Origin: an uncultured Flavobacteriaceae bacterium
GTDB taxonomy: Bacteria; Bacteroidota; Bacteroidia; Flavobacteriales; Flavobacteriaceae
Direction of reading: 5' to 3'
Assembly (NCBI GenBank): GCA_947500575.1
Contig: CANMSI010000004.1
Coordinates: 532,778-596,777, forward strand
Length of the DNA: 64,000 nucleotides
Position numbers and translations under genes: made by a program
Shown here: positions 17,714 to 26,387 of the stretch, piece after piece
Layout: the number at the start of each line of letters is the position of its first letter
Numbering within the stretch: the stretch's first letter is position 1
The notes under the pieces: generated by a model
Seen by the model: the letters and a program-made list of their open reading frames with translations, nothing else
Databases searched by the model: none
Told to the model about the DNA's origin: nothing

Positions 17714-18193
17714 ATGAAATTATTATTTCCAAAAATAGCTTGTTTTTGTATTGCGATATTAATGTATTGCACCTCCAAAACAACTGCAGTAAATGCGTCA
17801 TCCATTTCGTTTAAATTGACGGTAGAACGTGGTGCATTTCATAACGATACTTTTGTTCTTAGTGCGGGAAAGCTTGTGTTTTATCCAGAAAAAGAAACCA
17901 ATTATTCAGAAACAAAATACGCAACTACCTCTGAAACTCGTTTAGATACTGCCGTGACCCTTAAATTTATAGCCCATATTGAGCAAAAGGGGTTTTGGGA
18001 ATTAAAAAAACAACACCATACAAACGGTTCTTGCGCCAGCGGTTTGGTGGTAACTTTGGAAAACAATGGAAAACGAAAACGGGTTATTTGTGAAGATTTT
18101 GATAGAGACTGCCCAGAACTATTAAAATACATAGAACAAAAAATAGTAGAAATGGAGGGAAACAATCTAAAACGTGTTTATCTTCCGGGATAA
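17714..18193 (+). CDS. Hypothetical lipoprotein upstream of histidine kinase
   Basis: Predicted lipoprotein of 159 residues. The ATG at 17714 gives MKLLFPKIACFCIAILMYC as the signal and lipobox and leaves a leader of about 28 bases after the -7 element; an earlier ATG at 17687 would be nearly leaderless. The mature domain is beta-rich (FKLTVERGAFHNDTFVLSAG) with two Cys near the C-terminus (GSCASGLVVTLENNGKRKRVICEDFDRDC). The histidine kinase gene begins 3 bases after the stop. It may be a sensor accessory protein or a regulated output of the two-component system. The family was not recognised. Confidence 0.75.
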   Translation: MKLLFPKIACFCIAILMYCTSKTTAVNASSISFKLTVERGAFHNDTFVLSAGKLVFYPEKETNYSETKYATTSETRLDTAVTLKFIAHIEQKGFWELKKQHHTNGSCASGLVVTLENNGKRKRVICEDFDRDCPELLKYIEQKIVEMEGNNLKRVYLPG

Positions 18194-18196
18194 TTG

Positions 18197-20191
18197 ATGG
18201 CAACAATACCTATGGTGAAAAAGCTGCAAAAAAACTTAAAAAAGAACGGCATATCTAGAAAAGTGCACATAGCATTTCTTTTGTGTCTGGGGTCCTTAAT
18301 TTCGTTTGCACAAGATTCGTTGATGACCACACCCTCGCAAGAGGAGGATAGAATTTGGTTTTCTACGATCCCGAACACGCCAGAAAAATCACTTCAACCC
18401 TACTACGATGCATTAGAAACTGCTACCTATGGGGAACAGCGTTTTTCCATTTTTGATCAATTAGCGCTGTATTTTATTGACAAAGGAACTACAGACTCCG
18501 TATTGTTTTATGGCAATTTATATGCAAAGGAAACTGCTAACTGGGACAAGCCAGAAAGTGTCAGAAAAAATTATGCTTCTAGAGCCTATTATTTCTTGGG
18601 CAAAGGCAGCCAATTAAATGGACTACCAGATAATGCAATTAAATGGCATATTAAAGGAATTACAGCAGCTGAAGAAGGAAATAACGAAGCGCTAGAGTAT
18701 AAAAACAAAATAGGCCTTGCCCAAAGCTATATTTCCAAGAAAGAATATACAAAGGCAATAAGTATCCTAGAAGAGGCCATCGCTACTTTTAAAACAGCAC
18801 TACCTCGTCCTACAAATGAAGCATTGATCTATTTAGGAGATATCTATTCAAATTTGGAAGATTATTCCAATGCTGAGGAATATTATAAAAATGCCCAAGA
18901 AGGGAGTCAGAAATTTGCGGACTTAAAGCAAGAACTCTTTATCAACTTAAAATTAGGACACATAGCGGAATTACAAGAAGATTTTGATACGGCTTTTAGT
19001 TTATATAAGGATGCCAGATCCCGAGGATTGGAAAATGGTTTCAACATCATATATTTTGAGGGAACCATTCGTATGGGGGAACTTCTGTATAAAGAAGGAA
19101 ATTACCAAGCGGCTATTATGGCATTAACTACTACCTACGTTAACACCATAGAACGGGAGAATTTACATTACCAGGCCGAAGTTCTTAATATTCAACGGAA
19201 GATTTTTTCGGACATGGGAGATTATCAGAATGCCTATGCCATAATGACTCAATTAAAAGCTGTAAATCAACAAGTAAGTGATCAACAACAGAAGAAAATA
19301 ACAAAAGAGTTAGAGGTACAGTATGAGACTCTAGAAAAGGAAAAAGAAATTTTATCTTTAGAAGAAGCACAACTAAAAAAAGAGGGTGAATTAAAACGGC
19401 AACGAACCATTAAGAATGCATTTTTGATTGGTTTTTTAGTTATTTTATTTCCTGTAATTGCACTACTTTATGTGTACTATCAGAAGTTACAAGCCCAGAG
19501 TTTACTGGCGAAAACTAAAGAAGAGATTAACAAACAAAAAGTAACTACGCTCATGAAGGAGCAAGAGTTAAATCTAATCAAAACATCTATTGAGGCGCAA
19601 GACGAAGAACGCAGACGCATAGCGCAAGAGTTACATGATAGCATCGGTGGGAACCTGGCAGGAATAAAATTACAATTGTCAAGTTTGGATTCAGAAGCTA
19701 AAGGAATTACAGATGTATCCAATCAACTGGATGAAACCTACCAACTAGTGCGCGATATTTCCCATACACTCATTCCTAAAAGATTTATTCAAAATGAATT
19801 CACTTCTTTAGTTCGTGGATATACCAAATCTATCTCTGATACCGGGAAATTGCAAATTGACTTTCATCCGCATCCGGAGGAAACGATCAACCAAATGGAC
19901 GATACCATTCGAATGGAAATATTCAAAGTAATACAAGAATTACTTACCAATACTATAAAACATGCAGATGCTACCAAGGTAGACATTCATCTCAATGCCT
20001 TTGAAGAACAATTACATATCTTATTTGAAGACAACGGGAAAGGATTCCTTGTCACTAATATTGTAGATGGTATTGGCTTTAAAAATATAAAACAACGTTT
20101 AACCGATCTCTCGGGCACACTTCATATAGATTCTGTTATAGATAGAGGTACGGTTATATCTATTGAAATTCCGATAAAAAATTCCTTATGA
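18197..20191 (+). CDS. TPR-containing sensor histidine kinase (HisKA_3 type)
   Basis: Membrane histidine kinase of 664 residues. A signal peptide or N-anchor (VHIAFLLCLGSLISFAQ) precedes about six TPR units in the periplasm (for example IGLAQSYISKKEYTKAISILEEA and LIYLGDIYSNLEDYSNAEEYY). A single transmembrane helix lies near residues 405-428 (AFLIGFLVILFPVIALLYVYY), followed by a coiled-coil. The dimerisation and phosphoacceptor motif RRRIAQELHDSIGGNLAG has H480, and the HATPase domain includes IQELLTNTIKHA and FEDNGKGF. This is the NarL-partner (HPK7) class. The start is ATG 18197 or 18212. The stop overlaps the response regulator ATG by 4 bases, so the two are a coupled pair. Confidence 0.93.
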   Translation: MATIPMVKKLQKNLKKNGISRKVHIAFLLCLGSLISFAQDSLMTTPSQEEDRIWFSTIPNTPEKSLQPYYDALETATYGEQRFSIFDQLALYFIDKGTTDSVLFYGNLYAKETANWDKPESVRKNYASRAYYFLGKGSQLNGLPDNAIKWHIKGITAAEEGNNEALEYKNKIGLAQSYISKKEYTKAISILEEAIATFKTALPRPTNEALIYLGDIYSNLEDYSNAEEYYKNAQEGSQKFADLKQELFINLKLGHIAELQEDFDTAFSLYKDARSRGLENGFNIIYFEGTIRMGELLYKEGNYQAAIMALTTTYVNTIERENLHYQAEVLNIQRKIFSDMGDYQNAYAIMTQLKAVNQQVSDQQQKKITKELEVQYETLEKEKEILSLEEAQLKKEGELKRQRTIKNAFLIGFLVILFPVIALLYVYYQKLQAQSLLAKTKEEINKQKVTTLMKEQELNLIKTSIEAQDEERRRIAQELHDSIGGNLAGIKLQLSSLDSEAKGITDVSNQLDETYQLVRDISHTLIPKRFIQNEFTSLVRGYTKSISDTGKLQIDFHPHPEETINQMDDTIRMEIFKVIQELLTNTIKHADATKVDIHLNAFEEQLHILFEDNGKGFLVTNIVDGIGFKNIKQRLTDLSGTLHIDSVIDRGTVISIEIPIKNSL

Positions 20192-20832
20192 AATATAACC
20201 TCATCATCGCAGACGATCATAAAATGTTTACAGACGGTTTATTGAGCATTCTACAAGATGCTCCTGAATTGGCTGTAACGCTTACCGCAAAGAACGGCTC
20301 ACAGGTGGTAAAATATCTAGATATCAATGGTGCCAATGACATACACCTACTTATTACAGACCTTACCATGCCTGAAATGAATGGTATTGAATTAAATAAA
20401 TTCGTAAAAGAAAAGTATCCTGCACTTAAAACATTGGTCGTAAGCATGCATATTGATGGCGGTATGATTGACACCTTAATTCGTGATAACGCAAATGGAT
20501 ATGTCCCTAAAAATGCTGAAAAGGAAGAGTTATTAGAAGCAATTAGGACCATTATAAATGGAGAAAATTATTTCTCACCAGAAATTAAGCGCGCTTATAC
20601 AGAAGCTATGTTTGCCAACAAAAAAAACAATGCTATCTCCTTAACCACTAGAGAAAAAGAGGTTTTAAAATTGATTGCTGAAGAAAATACTACTCAAGAA
20701 ATTGCAGATAAACTCTTTTTAAGCAAGCATACCATTGAGAGTTATCGTAAAAATCTAATTTCCAAACTAGAAGTCAAAAACCTGGCAGGGCTCACTAAAC
20801 AAGCCATTAAAATGGGTTTGTTAGATTCATAA
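20188..20832 (+). CDS. LuxR/NarL-family response regulator
   Basis: Two-component response regulator of 214 residues. The receiver domain has the acidic pair D9-D10, phosphoacceptor D58 in LLITDLTMPEMNG, and the conserved Lys in YVPKNAEKEELLEAI. The C-terminal GerE-type HTH is LTTREKEVLKLIAEENTTQEIADKLFLSKHTIESYRKNL. The ATGA overlap with the kinase gene shows they act together. NarL-type regulators bind inverted repeats as dimers. The repeated CCCTG-N4-CAGGG palindrome upstream of the lipoprotein genes on both sides is the natural candidate site. Confidence 0.95.
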   Translation: MKYNLIIADDHKMFTDGLLSILQDAPELAVTLTAKNGSQVVKYLDINGANDIHLLITDLTMPEMNGIELNKFVKEKYPALKTLVVSMHIDGGMIDTLIRDNANGYVPKNAEKEELLEAIRTIINGENYFSPEIKRAYTEAMFANKKNNAISLTTREKEVLKLIAEENTTQEIADKLFLSKHTIESYRKNLISKLEVKNLAGLTKQAIKMGLLDS

Positions 20833-20842
20833 CTTCCCTTAT

Positions 20843-20911
20843 CCCTGAAAACAGGGTACCCTTTTTCACTTTATAAGGCGTAGTTAGGCCTCTATGTATA
20901 ATTCATCTTTG
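20843..20911 (+). promoter_or_regulatory. Palindromic operator and promoter, copy B
   Basis: CCCTGAAAACAGGG (20843-20856), then 47 bases, then CATCTTTG (20904-20911): the same arrangement as at 17610-17678. It begins 11 bases after the response regulator stop and drives the lipoprotein gene at 20935. Confidence 0.6.
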
Positions 20912-20934
20912 TAGTGTACAAAAACAATACAACT

Positions 20935-21336
20935 ATGAAGATCAAATTAATTACAACCATTGCCATACTATTTCTTTCTTGTAGCAATGATAAAAAAGCA
21001 ACCGAATACCATGGACAGGTATCTCAATTAAAATCTGATATCCTATTAGAAGTTAACGCACGCCATATGTTTTCTGATAAAGATTCTGAGGATGATCTTA
21101 GCCTTACCATCTCAGGCAAATCCCTTTTGAAAGGAACAGCAGTTCTCAAAGTTACCAATTCCGAAGGAGATGAAATTCACTGCGAAACTTTTCCCGCAAC
21201 ACAATTAATTCAACCAGAGTATAAAACTGCAAACTCGACGCTGAAAGCAAAACATTTGAAAGAAGTCATTGATGGTTTTTTTGTAGACACACTAAAAAAC
21301 GGTTTCAAAATTAACGACTCTTATGTCGGTATCTAA
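20935..21336 (+). CDS. Small hypothetical lipoprotein, likely two-component target
   Basis: Predicted lipoprotein of 133 residues from the ATG at 20935 (MKIKLITTIAILFLSCSND; Cys at 16). The mature part includes KATEYHGQVSQLKSDILLEVNARHMFSDKDSEDDLSLTI and a beta-rich region with FKINDSYVGI at the end. No family was recognised. Its promoter carries the palindrome shared with the first lipoprotein of the kinase operon, so it is probably controlled by the same response regulator. The next small gene starts 28 bases downstream of the stop. Confidence 0.7.
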   Translation: MKIKLITTIAILFLSCSNDKKATEYHGQVSQLKSDILLEVNARHMFSDKDSEDDLSLTISGKSLLKGTAVLKVTNSEGDEIHCETFPATQLIQPEYKTANSTLKAKHLKEVIDGFFVDTLKNGFKINDSYVGI

Positions 21337-21364
21337 TACATGCATGCAGCCTATAAAAGGAAAT

Positions 21365-21841
21365 ATGAAAACAAGTATTGGACTGGGTTTTCTACTGCTT
21401 CTGCTACTCTATTGCTTTAGCTTAGAACCATTATCTTTTGAAGTAGCTTTGCAAAAAGAGCAGTTGGCCACTTTAGAGGCATCTCCACACCAGTTCACCC
21501 TCAAAGTACCTATTAATCATGCATTTTACAGTACAAAAGACCGTATTATTATTGATCTAAACCCCAATGGGAGGCGTATAAAGCAATTGGTCATTTCCAA
21601 AAAAAAAGCTAGAAAGGATAGTGTTTCTTATGAAGATAAGTATCAATTCAAAAATGGAGGAATACTGCGCTATTCACTCAGTACTAAAGAAGGTGGTAGT
21701 GCAGGTCCAGAATACGTATTAAAAGGACAGCTTCTTTTTTCAGATGTTATATACCTCATTGAAGCTTCAGAGCAAAAAGAATGGGGAAAAGGAGATCCTG
21801 AATTTTGCCTTAAATACTTGTCCACTTTAAAAGAAAAATGA
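21365..21841 (+). CDS. Hypothetical exported protein
   Basis: Unrecognised protein of 158 residues. From the ATG at 21365 it starts MKTSIGLGFLLLLLLYCFSLE, which could be a lipoprotein signal (LLYC) or a simple anchor. The rest is basic and beta-rich (FTLKVPINHAFYSTKDRIIIDLNPNGRR), ending in FCLKYLSTLKEK. A frame from 21323 would overlap the previous gene by 14 bases and spoil the signal. It probably lies in the same transcript as the lipoprotein at 20935. Confidence 0.65.
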   Translation: MKTSIGLGFLLLLLLYCFSLEPLSFEVALQKEQLATLEASPHQFTLKVPINHAFYSTKDRIIIDLNPNGRRIKQLVISKKKARKDSVSYEDKYQFKNGGILRYSLSTKEGGSAGPEYVLKGQLLFSDVIYLIEASEQKEWGKGDPEFCLKYLSTLKEK

Positions 21842-21917
21842 TTTATAATTTATTATACTTTCCCAAAAGTACCATCCATTCTCCGAATATCTCAGTGATT
21901 TAGATAGAAGTTGTTTT

Positions 21918-21925
21918 TAGTTTTG
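21918..21925 (+). promoter_or_regulatory. -7 promoter element of the SDR gene
   Basis: TAGTTTTG fits TAnnTTTG and lies 24 bases before the SDR start codon. No good -33 element is seen. Confidence 0.4.
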
Positions 21926-21949
21926 TAATGGAATTAAAAACATAAAATA

Positions 21950-22699
21950 ATGAGTAAAAAAGCATTAATTATAGGAGGTAGTAGCGGCATTGGAAGAGCA
22001 ACTGCAGAAAACCTATTGAATCAAGGAATAGAAGTTCATGTTGTGGGAACCAATGATACCAAATTGGACGCCTTTAAGAAGGTGGCAAGAGGCAATCTTA
22101 CTACCCACAAAGTAGATATTACCAACACAGAAGCTGTAGCAAAATTAAATACAACCATCCAGGGGTGGGACAATTTAGACTATTTGGTAAATGCCTCAGG
22201 TATTTTTGGTCCAAAACCCTTCTTGGAGCATTCGCAATCCGATTACGATTCATATCAAGATCTAAATAGAGGGTTCTTCTTTATTACGCAAGCTGCCGCA
22301 AAAAAAATGGCATCTACAGAAGGAGGTTCCATTGTAAATGTAGGTTCTATGTGGGCAAAACAAGCCGTAAAAGCAACTCCTTCATCGGCATATTCTATGC
22401 AAAAAGCCGGTTTACACAGTTTAACACAGCATTTGGCAATGGAACTTGCAGATCATAAAATTAGAGTAAACGCCGTTTCTCCTGCTGTAGTAGAGACACC
22501 CGTATATGAAGGTGTTTTTGGAGGAAAACAAGAAGCACACGATGCTTTGCAAAACTTTCATGCTTTTCATCCGATAGGACGCAATGGAAAAGCACAAGAT
22601 GTTGCTAATACTATTAGCTTTTTACTATCTGACCAAGCCTCATGGGTAACAGGTGCTATCTGGGATACAGATGGAGGTGTAATGTCTGGTAGAAACTAA
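21950..22699 (+). CDS. SDR family NAD(P)-dependent oxidoreductase
   Basis: Classical short-chain dehydrogenase/reductase of 249 residues. The cofactor loop is [15 protein letters not shown] stands in place of NNAG, the catalytic Ser lies in NVGSMW, and the catalytic pair is Y-x-x-x-K in AYSMQKAG. The tail [23 protein letters not shown] is typical. The substrate is unknown. It opens a cluster of redox genes (AhpD-like, flavin oxidase-like, AraC). A terminator-like hairpin after it (22724-22753) suggests that it may be expressed partly on its own. Confidence 0.93.
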   Translation: MSKKALIIGGSSGIGRATAENLLNQGIEVHVVGTNDTKLDAFKKVARGNLTTHKVDITNTEAVAKLNTTIQGWDNLDYLVNASGIFGPKPFLEHSQSDYDSYQDLNRGFFFITQAAAKKMASTEGGSIVNVGSMWAKQAVKATPSSAYSMQKAGLHSLTQHLAMELADHKIRVNAVSPAVVETPVYEGVFGGKQEAHDALQNFHAFHPIGRNGKAQDVANTISFLLSDQASWVTGAIWDTDGGVMSGRN

Positions 22700-22723
22700 T
22701 TGCATCTTAAACAAAGGAAATAG

Positions 22724-22753
22724 GGTGCGATTTTCACGGTCGTACCTTTTTTT
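22724..22753 (+). terminator. Terminator-like hairpin after the SDR gene
   Basis: GGTGCGA (22724-22730) pairs with TCGTACC (22740-22746) with one G-U, 9-base loop, then seven T. It lies between the SDR gene and the AhpD-like gene. Confidence 0.65.
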
Positions 22754-22774
22754 AATCTTTAAAATTTAGTATTT

Positions 22775-23077
22775 ATGTATGATATGAATCACCTAAAAAA
22801 ATTAGGTGCCTTAGGTAAAAATGCCGAAAGTGCCATGAAAGCCTTTCAAGCATTAGATCAGGTAGCATTGGTAGAAGGAGCTATCCCGAAAAAATATAAA
22901 GAGTTGATGGCTGTGGCGGTTGCTTTAACCACACAATGCCCTTACTGTTTAGAAATTCACAAAAAGCATGCGGTAGATGCTGGTGCCACTCAAGAAGAGT
23001 TGGCAGAAGTTACCTTTGTAGCAGCAGCTTTAAGAGCAGGAGCGGCCGTTGTTCATGGAACGCATTTAATGGAATAA
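22775..23077 (+). CDS. Carboxymuconolactone decarboxylase (AhpD-like) family protein
   Basis: Small helical protein of 100 residues in the AhpD-like fold. The redox site C-P-Y-C-L-E-I-H-K-K-H fits the CxxCxxxH pattern of AhpD-type alkylhydroperoxidases, so a thiol peroxidase role is more likely than lactone decarboxylation. The remaining sequence (EELAEVTFVAAALRAGAAVVHG) is standard for the family. The flavin oxidase-like gene starts one base after the stop, so the two are cotranscribed and may handle hydrogen peroxide made by that oxidase. That link is inference. Confidence 0.9.
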   Translation: MYDMNHLKKLGALGKNAESAMKAFQALDQVALVEGAIPKKYKELMAVAVALTTQCPYCLEIHKKHAVDAGATQEELAEVTFVAAALRAGAAVVHGTHLME

Positions 23078-23078
23078 T

Positions 23079-24128
23079 ATGCATAAAGGACATTTTAAAT
23101 ATTGTATTGTAGGAGCGGGTTTGTCTGGCTTAACCACGGCACACCAATTACTGCAGAAAGGAGAAAATGACTTTATTATATTAGAAGGCAGAGAAAGCAT
23201 TGGAGGAAGAATTAAGACTGAAAAGAGTATCGATTTAGGAGCCACATGGTTTCAAAGTCATCATACTCACTTATCTTCTTTACTAGAAAGTTTATCTCTG
23301 CAAAAATTTAAACAGTACAGCAAAGGAAAAAGTGTTTTAGTTTATAATTCTATGGCCCCTGCGCATTATTTTGAAAGTGATCCCAATGGACCAGCTGCGT
23401 ATCGTATTGTGGGTGGTTCCATTTCCATTATCAATGCTCTTGCTGAAACTTTTAGGGATAAAATACGTCTGAACACCAAAGTAGTATCTCTTACAGAAGA
23501 AAATGATCTCATTACACTAAAGACTTCGAACGCTAGCTTGCAAGCCAAGAAAGTAATTTTAGCCCTACCTCCACAAATCGCTACGGGTATGGATTTTGAA
23601 CCTGCTTTACCTGAAAATTTGTTGTCTACCATGACTAAAACACATACATGGATGAGCAACGCAATTAAGGTAGGTATGACTTTTAAAAAACCATTTTGGC
23701 GTCATAAAAATTTTTCAGGAACGGTAATAGGTCAGATAGGGCCTGTAATAGAGCTCTATGACCATACGAATGATGAAGAAAGTACTTTTGCTCTTATGGG
23801 CTTTGTAAATGAGGGATTACGAGATGAATCGGATGAAAGTAGAAAAGAAAGGATATTAAGTTATTTAGAAAAGCATTTAGGTACAGAAATACGTGATTAT
23901 CTTAGCTATTTTGAAAAAGACTGGTCACAAGACTCTTTTACCGCTTGCGAGCGGTTAAAATCTATCTATATGAGTCCTAGATATGGTAATGCCTTGTTCA
24001 ATACTTTTTACTTAGGTGAGAAGGTATTATTTTCGGGAGCAGAAACTGCCGCAGTTTATGGAGGATATATGGAGGGTGCTGTGTACAGTGGTTTAAATGC
24101 AGCTCAATTGCTCGTTGAGAATTCCTAA
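23079..24128 (+). CDS. Flavin-containing amine oxidase-like oxidoreductase
   Basis: FAD-dependent oxidoreductase of 349 residues. The N-terminal dinucleotide-binding motif is YCIVGAGLSGLTTAHQL, followed by the monoamine-oxidase-type GRESIGGRIKT. The C-terminal FAD contact is FSGAETAAVYGGYMEGAVYSGLNAA. The length and motifs fit the flavin monoamine oxidase or phytoene desaturase-like superfamily. The substrate cannot be read from the sequence. It is coupled to the AhpD-like gene upstream and followed 21 bases later by an AraC regulator that probably controls the cluster. Confidence 0.88.
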   Translation: MHKGHFKYCIVGAGLSGLTTAHQLLQKGENDFIILEGRESIGGRIKTEKSIDLGATWFQSHHTHLSSLLESLSLQKFKQYSKGKSVLVYNSMAPAHYFESDPNGPAAYRIVGGSISIINALAETFRDKIRLNTKVVSLTEENDLITLKTSNASLQAKKVILALPPQIATGMDFEPALPENLLSTMTKTHTWMSNAIKVGMTFKKPFWRHKNFSGTVIGQIGPVIELYDHTNDEESTFALMGFVNEGLRDESDESRKERILSYLEKHLGTEIRDYLSYFEKDWSQDSFTACERLKSIYMSPRYGNALFNTFYLGEKVLFSGAETAAVYGGYMEGAVYSGLNAAQLLVENS

Positions 24129-24149
24129 TAAATTCTGAAATACTTTGTT

Positions 24150-25037
24150 TTGAAAAAAAATGCACCTAAAATATCGGAGTACCATTTGCATAAATTACAT
24201 CCAGAAAAACTACAATTTCAAATACATGACCTCCACTCCTATTTTGAGAAAAATAAAATACATGCATCTGAACCCCATTCCCATAGCTACTATCAAATTT
24301 TATGGTTCTTTAAAGAAGGAGGACAACATTTTGTAGACTTCAATGGGTATCCTATTAAAGAAAACTCCGTTTTTTTTATCGCCAAGAATCAAATTCATTA
24401 CTTTGAAAATGAAAGGTCTTACGAAGGAATACTAATTCATTTTAATGAAAGTTTTTTGATGCAATCTGATGTAGACATCTTTTTGAAATATAATGTATTT
24501 AATAACCAAGGAAAGCCGTGTTATTGCATTAACGAAAGCATAAAAACAACAGCCAACTCCTATATTCAACTGATAAAAAAGGAATTACTACAAAAAATGG
24601 CATTTGGGCACGCCCAAATAGTGCGTTATCTATTAAAATCGTTGCTCATAGTTTTTGAAAGGGCACACCAAGAGCACAGTACAGAAACACTTACTTTCAC
24701 CAATCACTACGCTTTACAATACTTGCAATTTAGAGAACTATTAGAGCAACATTTTAGTAAAGGATGTGGTGTAAAAGAATATGCTTCGGCCTTAAACATA
24801 TCGTCTAAGACCCTAACTACCATAACGAATACCATTGTTGCTAAATCTCCATCCGTATTAATTGCTGAACGAATTATTTTAGAGGCGAAACGTTTATTAT
24901 CCTTCACCACCTTACACAGCAATGAAATAGCCTATCGTTTAGGATTTGAAGATGCGTCTTACTTTGTAAAATATTTTAAACGATATACTCAAAAATCTCC
25001 TGGGGCCTATAGAGAAATGGCTTCAAGATCTAAATAA
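24150..25037 (+). CDS. AraC family transcriptional regulator
   Basis: Regulator of 295 residues. The N-terminal half is a cupin-type sensing domain (EPHSHSYYQILWFFKEGGQHFVDF and VFFIAKNQIHYFE). The C-terminal AraC HTH pair includes VKEYASALNISSKTLTTI and the signature EIAYRLGFEDASYFVKYFKRYTQKSPGAYR. The TTG at 24150 is the best start since no in-frame ATG precedes the conserved sequence. As the last gene of the SDR/AhpD/oxidase cluster in the same direction, it most likely responds to that pathway's substrate. Confidence 0.92.
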   Translation: MKKNAPKISEYHLHKLHPEKLQFQIHDLHSYFEKNKIHASEPHSHSYYQILWFFKEGGQHFVDFNGYPIKENSVFFIAKNQIHYFENERSYEGILIHFNESFLMQSDVDIFLKYNVFNNQGKPCYCINESIKTTANSYIQLIKKELLQKMAFGHAQIVRYLLKSLLIVFERAHQEHSTETLTFTNHYALQYLQFRELLEQHFSKGCGVKEYASALNISSKTLTTITNTIVAKSPSVLIAERIILEAKRLLSFTTLHSNEIAYRLGFEDASYFVKYFKRYTQKSPGAYREMASRSK

Positions 25038-25049
25038 AAAGTTTAAAAA

Positions 25050-26162
25050 TTACCAGCGTTCGTTTCTAAAATTCTTGGCCTTGGCAAAGGTAATAGTATC
25101 CTCTAAATAGGTGACCAAATCATATTGTGGAATAGGCAAAATACTTTCTAGTAAAGTAGTATCCCACTCATGAGGTTTTGAGTTCAAATAAGGGCTTAGG
25201 TGTTTTCCAATAGTTTCGTAATAGAATTTTTCCAAATTGGTTTCATAACCAACCTCATCATTGATGATCTCTTCTGTAAAACTAAAGTTGTTAAAGTCGA
25301 CCGTTTCCAAAATTTTTGAAATCCCATTGATCAAATTGGTTCCTTTAGAATGCACAATGTTGAGCTGTTCTATACCCATATCAAACACCTTCACAATCAC
25401 TTTTGCAACATAATCTGTTGGAATAATGTTCAAACCTGTATTTTCTTTTACGCTAATACGGATATTTTCGCTAGACGTACTTTTGTAAAAAAACTTAGCA
25501 AACAAATAAAATACCATGTATTTAGAAATAAAGAAATTTGGGACGTCAAGAATATCACCACCAAGGACACTTGGCCTGAGTATCTGAACCTTTATATTTC
25601 TATTTTTCCCTTCTTCCACTAAAAATTTTTCAACCCTGTGTTTGGAGGTTTCATATTCATTACGGTATTGATTCTGATCTGTTTTTAGATAATCGTTTTC
25701 AATGACACCTCCAATATCTCCTATTGAAAAAGCGGTACTGATATAGATAAATTTTGAGATATAATCTTCATAGGTATTGAACAAACGCTCTGTGAAACCA
25801 TAATTCTCTTCAAAAATCTCGTCTTTCTGATTAGGATCTAGAGAGAGATTAACATAGCCAGCAGAGTGAATAAAGTAGTTTTTGTCTTCGGACACTAAAA
25901 ATGTACTTGGTGTAAAAAAGTCATCCGGAGCAATCACCTTAATTTTAGCGGCAATGGTAGCACTATTTTCTTTAATAAAAATAGGTGCAAACTCACTTTG
26001 CAAGACATTTTGAATTCTTTCAGTTGCTGAACTTTTATTCTTATTTCGAACCAAAAGAAAAAGTGTTTGAATCTCATCAAACTTAGAGGTTAACAACTCA
26101 TACAAAACCTTAGACCCTAAAGTACCTGTAGCACCCGTCAAAATAATATTCATCATGTTCAA
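25050..26162 (-). CDS. Thioester-reductase-like SDR (fatty acyl-CoA reductase type)
   Basis: NAD(P)-binding protein of 370 residues related to extended SDRs of the thioester-reductase and male-sterility type. It has the cofactor site TGATGTLGSKVLYELL, then FLLVRNKNKSSATERI as in carboxylic acid reductase domains, and the catalytic Y-x-x-x-K in YETSKHRVEKFL. The reductase domain is free-standing: there is no adenylation or carrier domain here or nearby. It could reduce an acyl thioester to aldehyde or alcohol. It is divergent from the Crp/Fnr gene, with about 225 bases between them. The start is M1 (26162) or the ATG at 26153. Confidence 0.85.
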   Translation of the reverse strand: MNMMNIILTGATGTLGSKVLYELLTSKFDEIQTLFLLVRNKNKSSATERIQNVLQSEFAPIFIKENSATIAAKIKVIAPDDFFTPSTFLVSEDKNYFIHSAGYVNLSLDPNQKDEIFEENYGFTERLFNTYEDYISKFIYISTAFSIGDIGGVIENDYLKTDQNQYRNEYETSKHRVEKFLVEEGKNRNIKVQILRPSVLGGDILDVPNFFISKYMVFYLFAKFFYKSTSSENIRISVKENTGLNIIPTDYVAKVIVKVFDMGIEQLNIVHSKGTNLINGISKILETVDFNNFSFTEEIINDEVGYETNLEKFYYETIGKHLSPYLNSKPHEWDTTLLESILPIPQYDLVTYLEDTITFAKAKNFRNERW

Positions 26163-26356
26163 TTAGGACTATATATACGTATTAAAAACCCTCCTTTTAA
26201 GAGAGCTTGAAAGTACTGATAATTTTTTGCATCCCATGAACGTTTTTGATTTAAAAATTAGCCACCTATTTGGAGGTATATTTTAAAAAAATCAGATAAT
26301 TGTCGCCAAAAGTAATTCTTGCAATTTTTGAATCCATGAGAAATGTTGAGTTTTGT

Positions 26357-26364
26357 TACCTTTA
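26357..26364 (+). promoter_or_regulatory. -7-like element of the Crp/Fnr gene
   Basis: TACCTTTA matches TAnnTTTG at seven of eight positions. It lies 23 bases upstream of the TTG start chosen for the regulator, and downstream of the alternative ATG at 26343, which argues against that ATG. Confidence 0.3.
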
Positions 26365-26387
26365 GTTTTCTTCAAAAAAGACAACAC

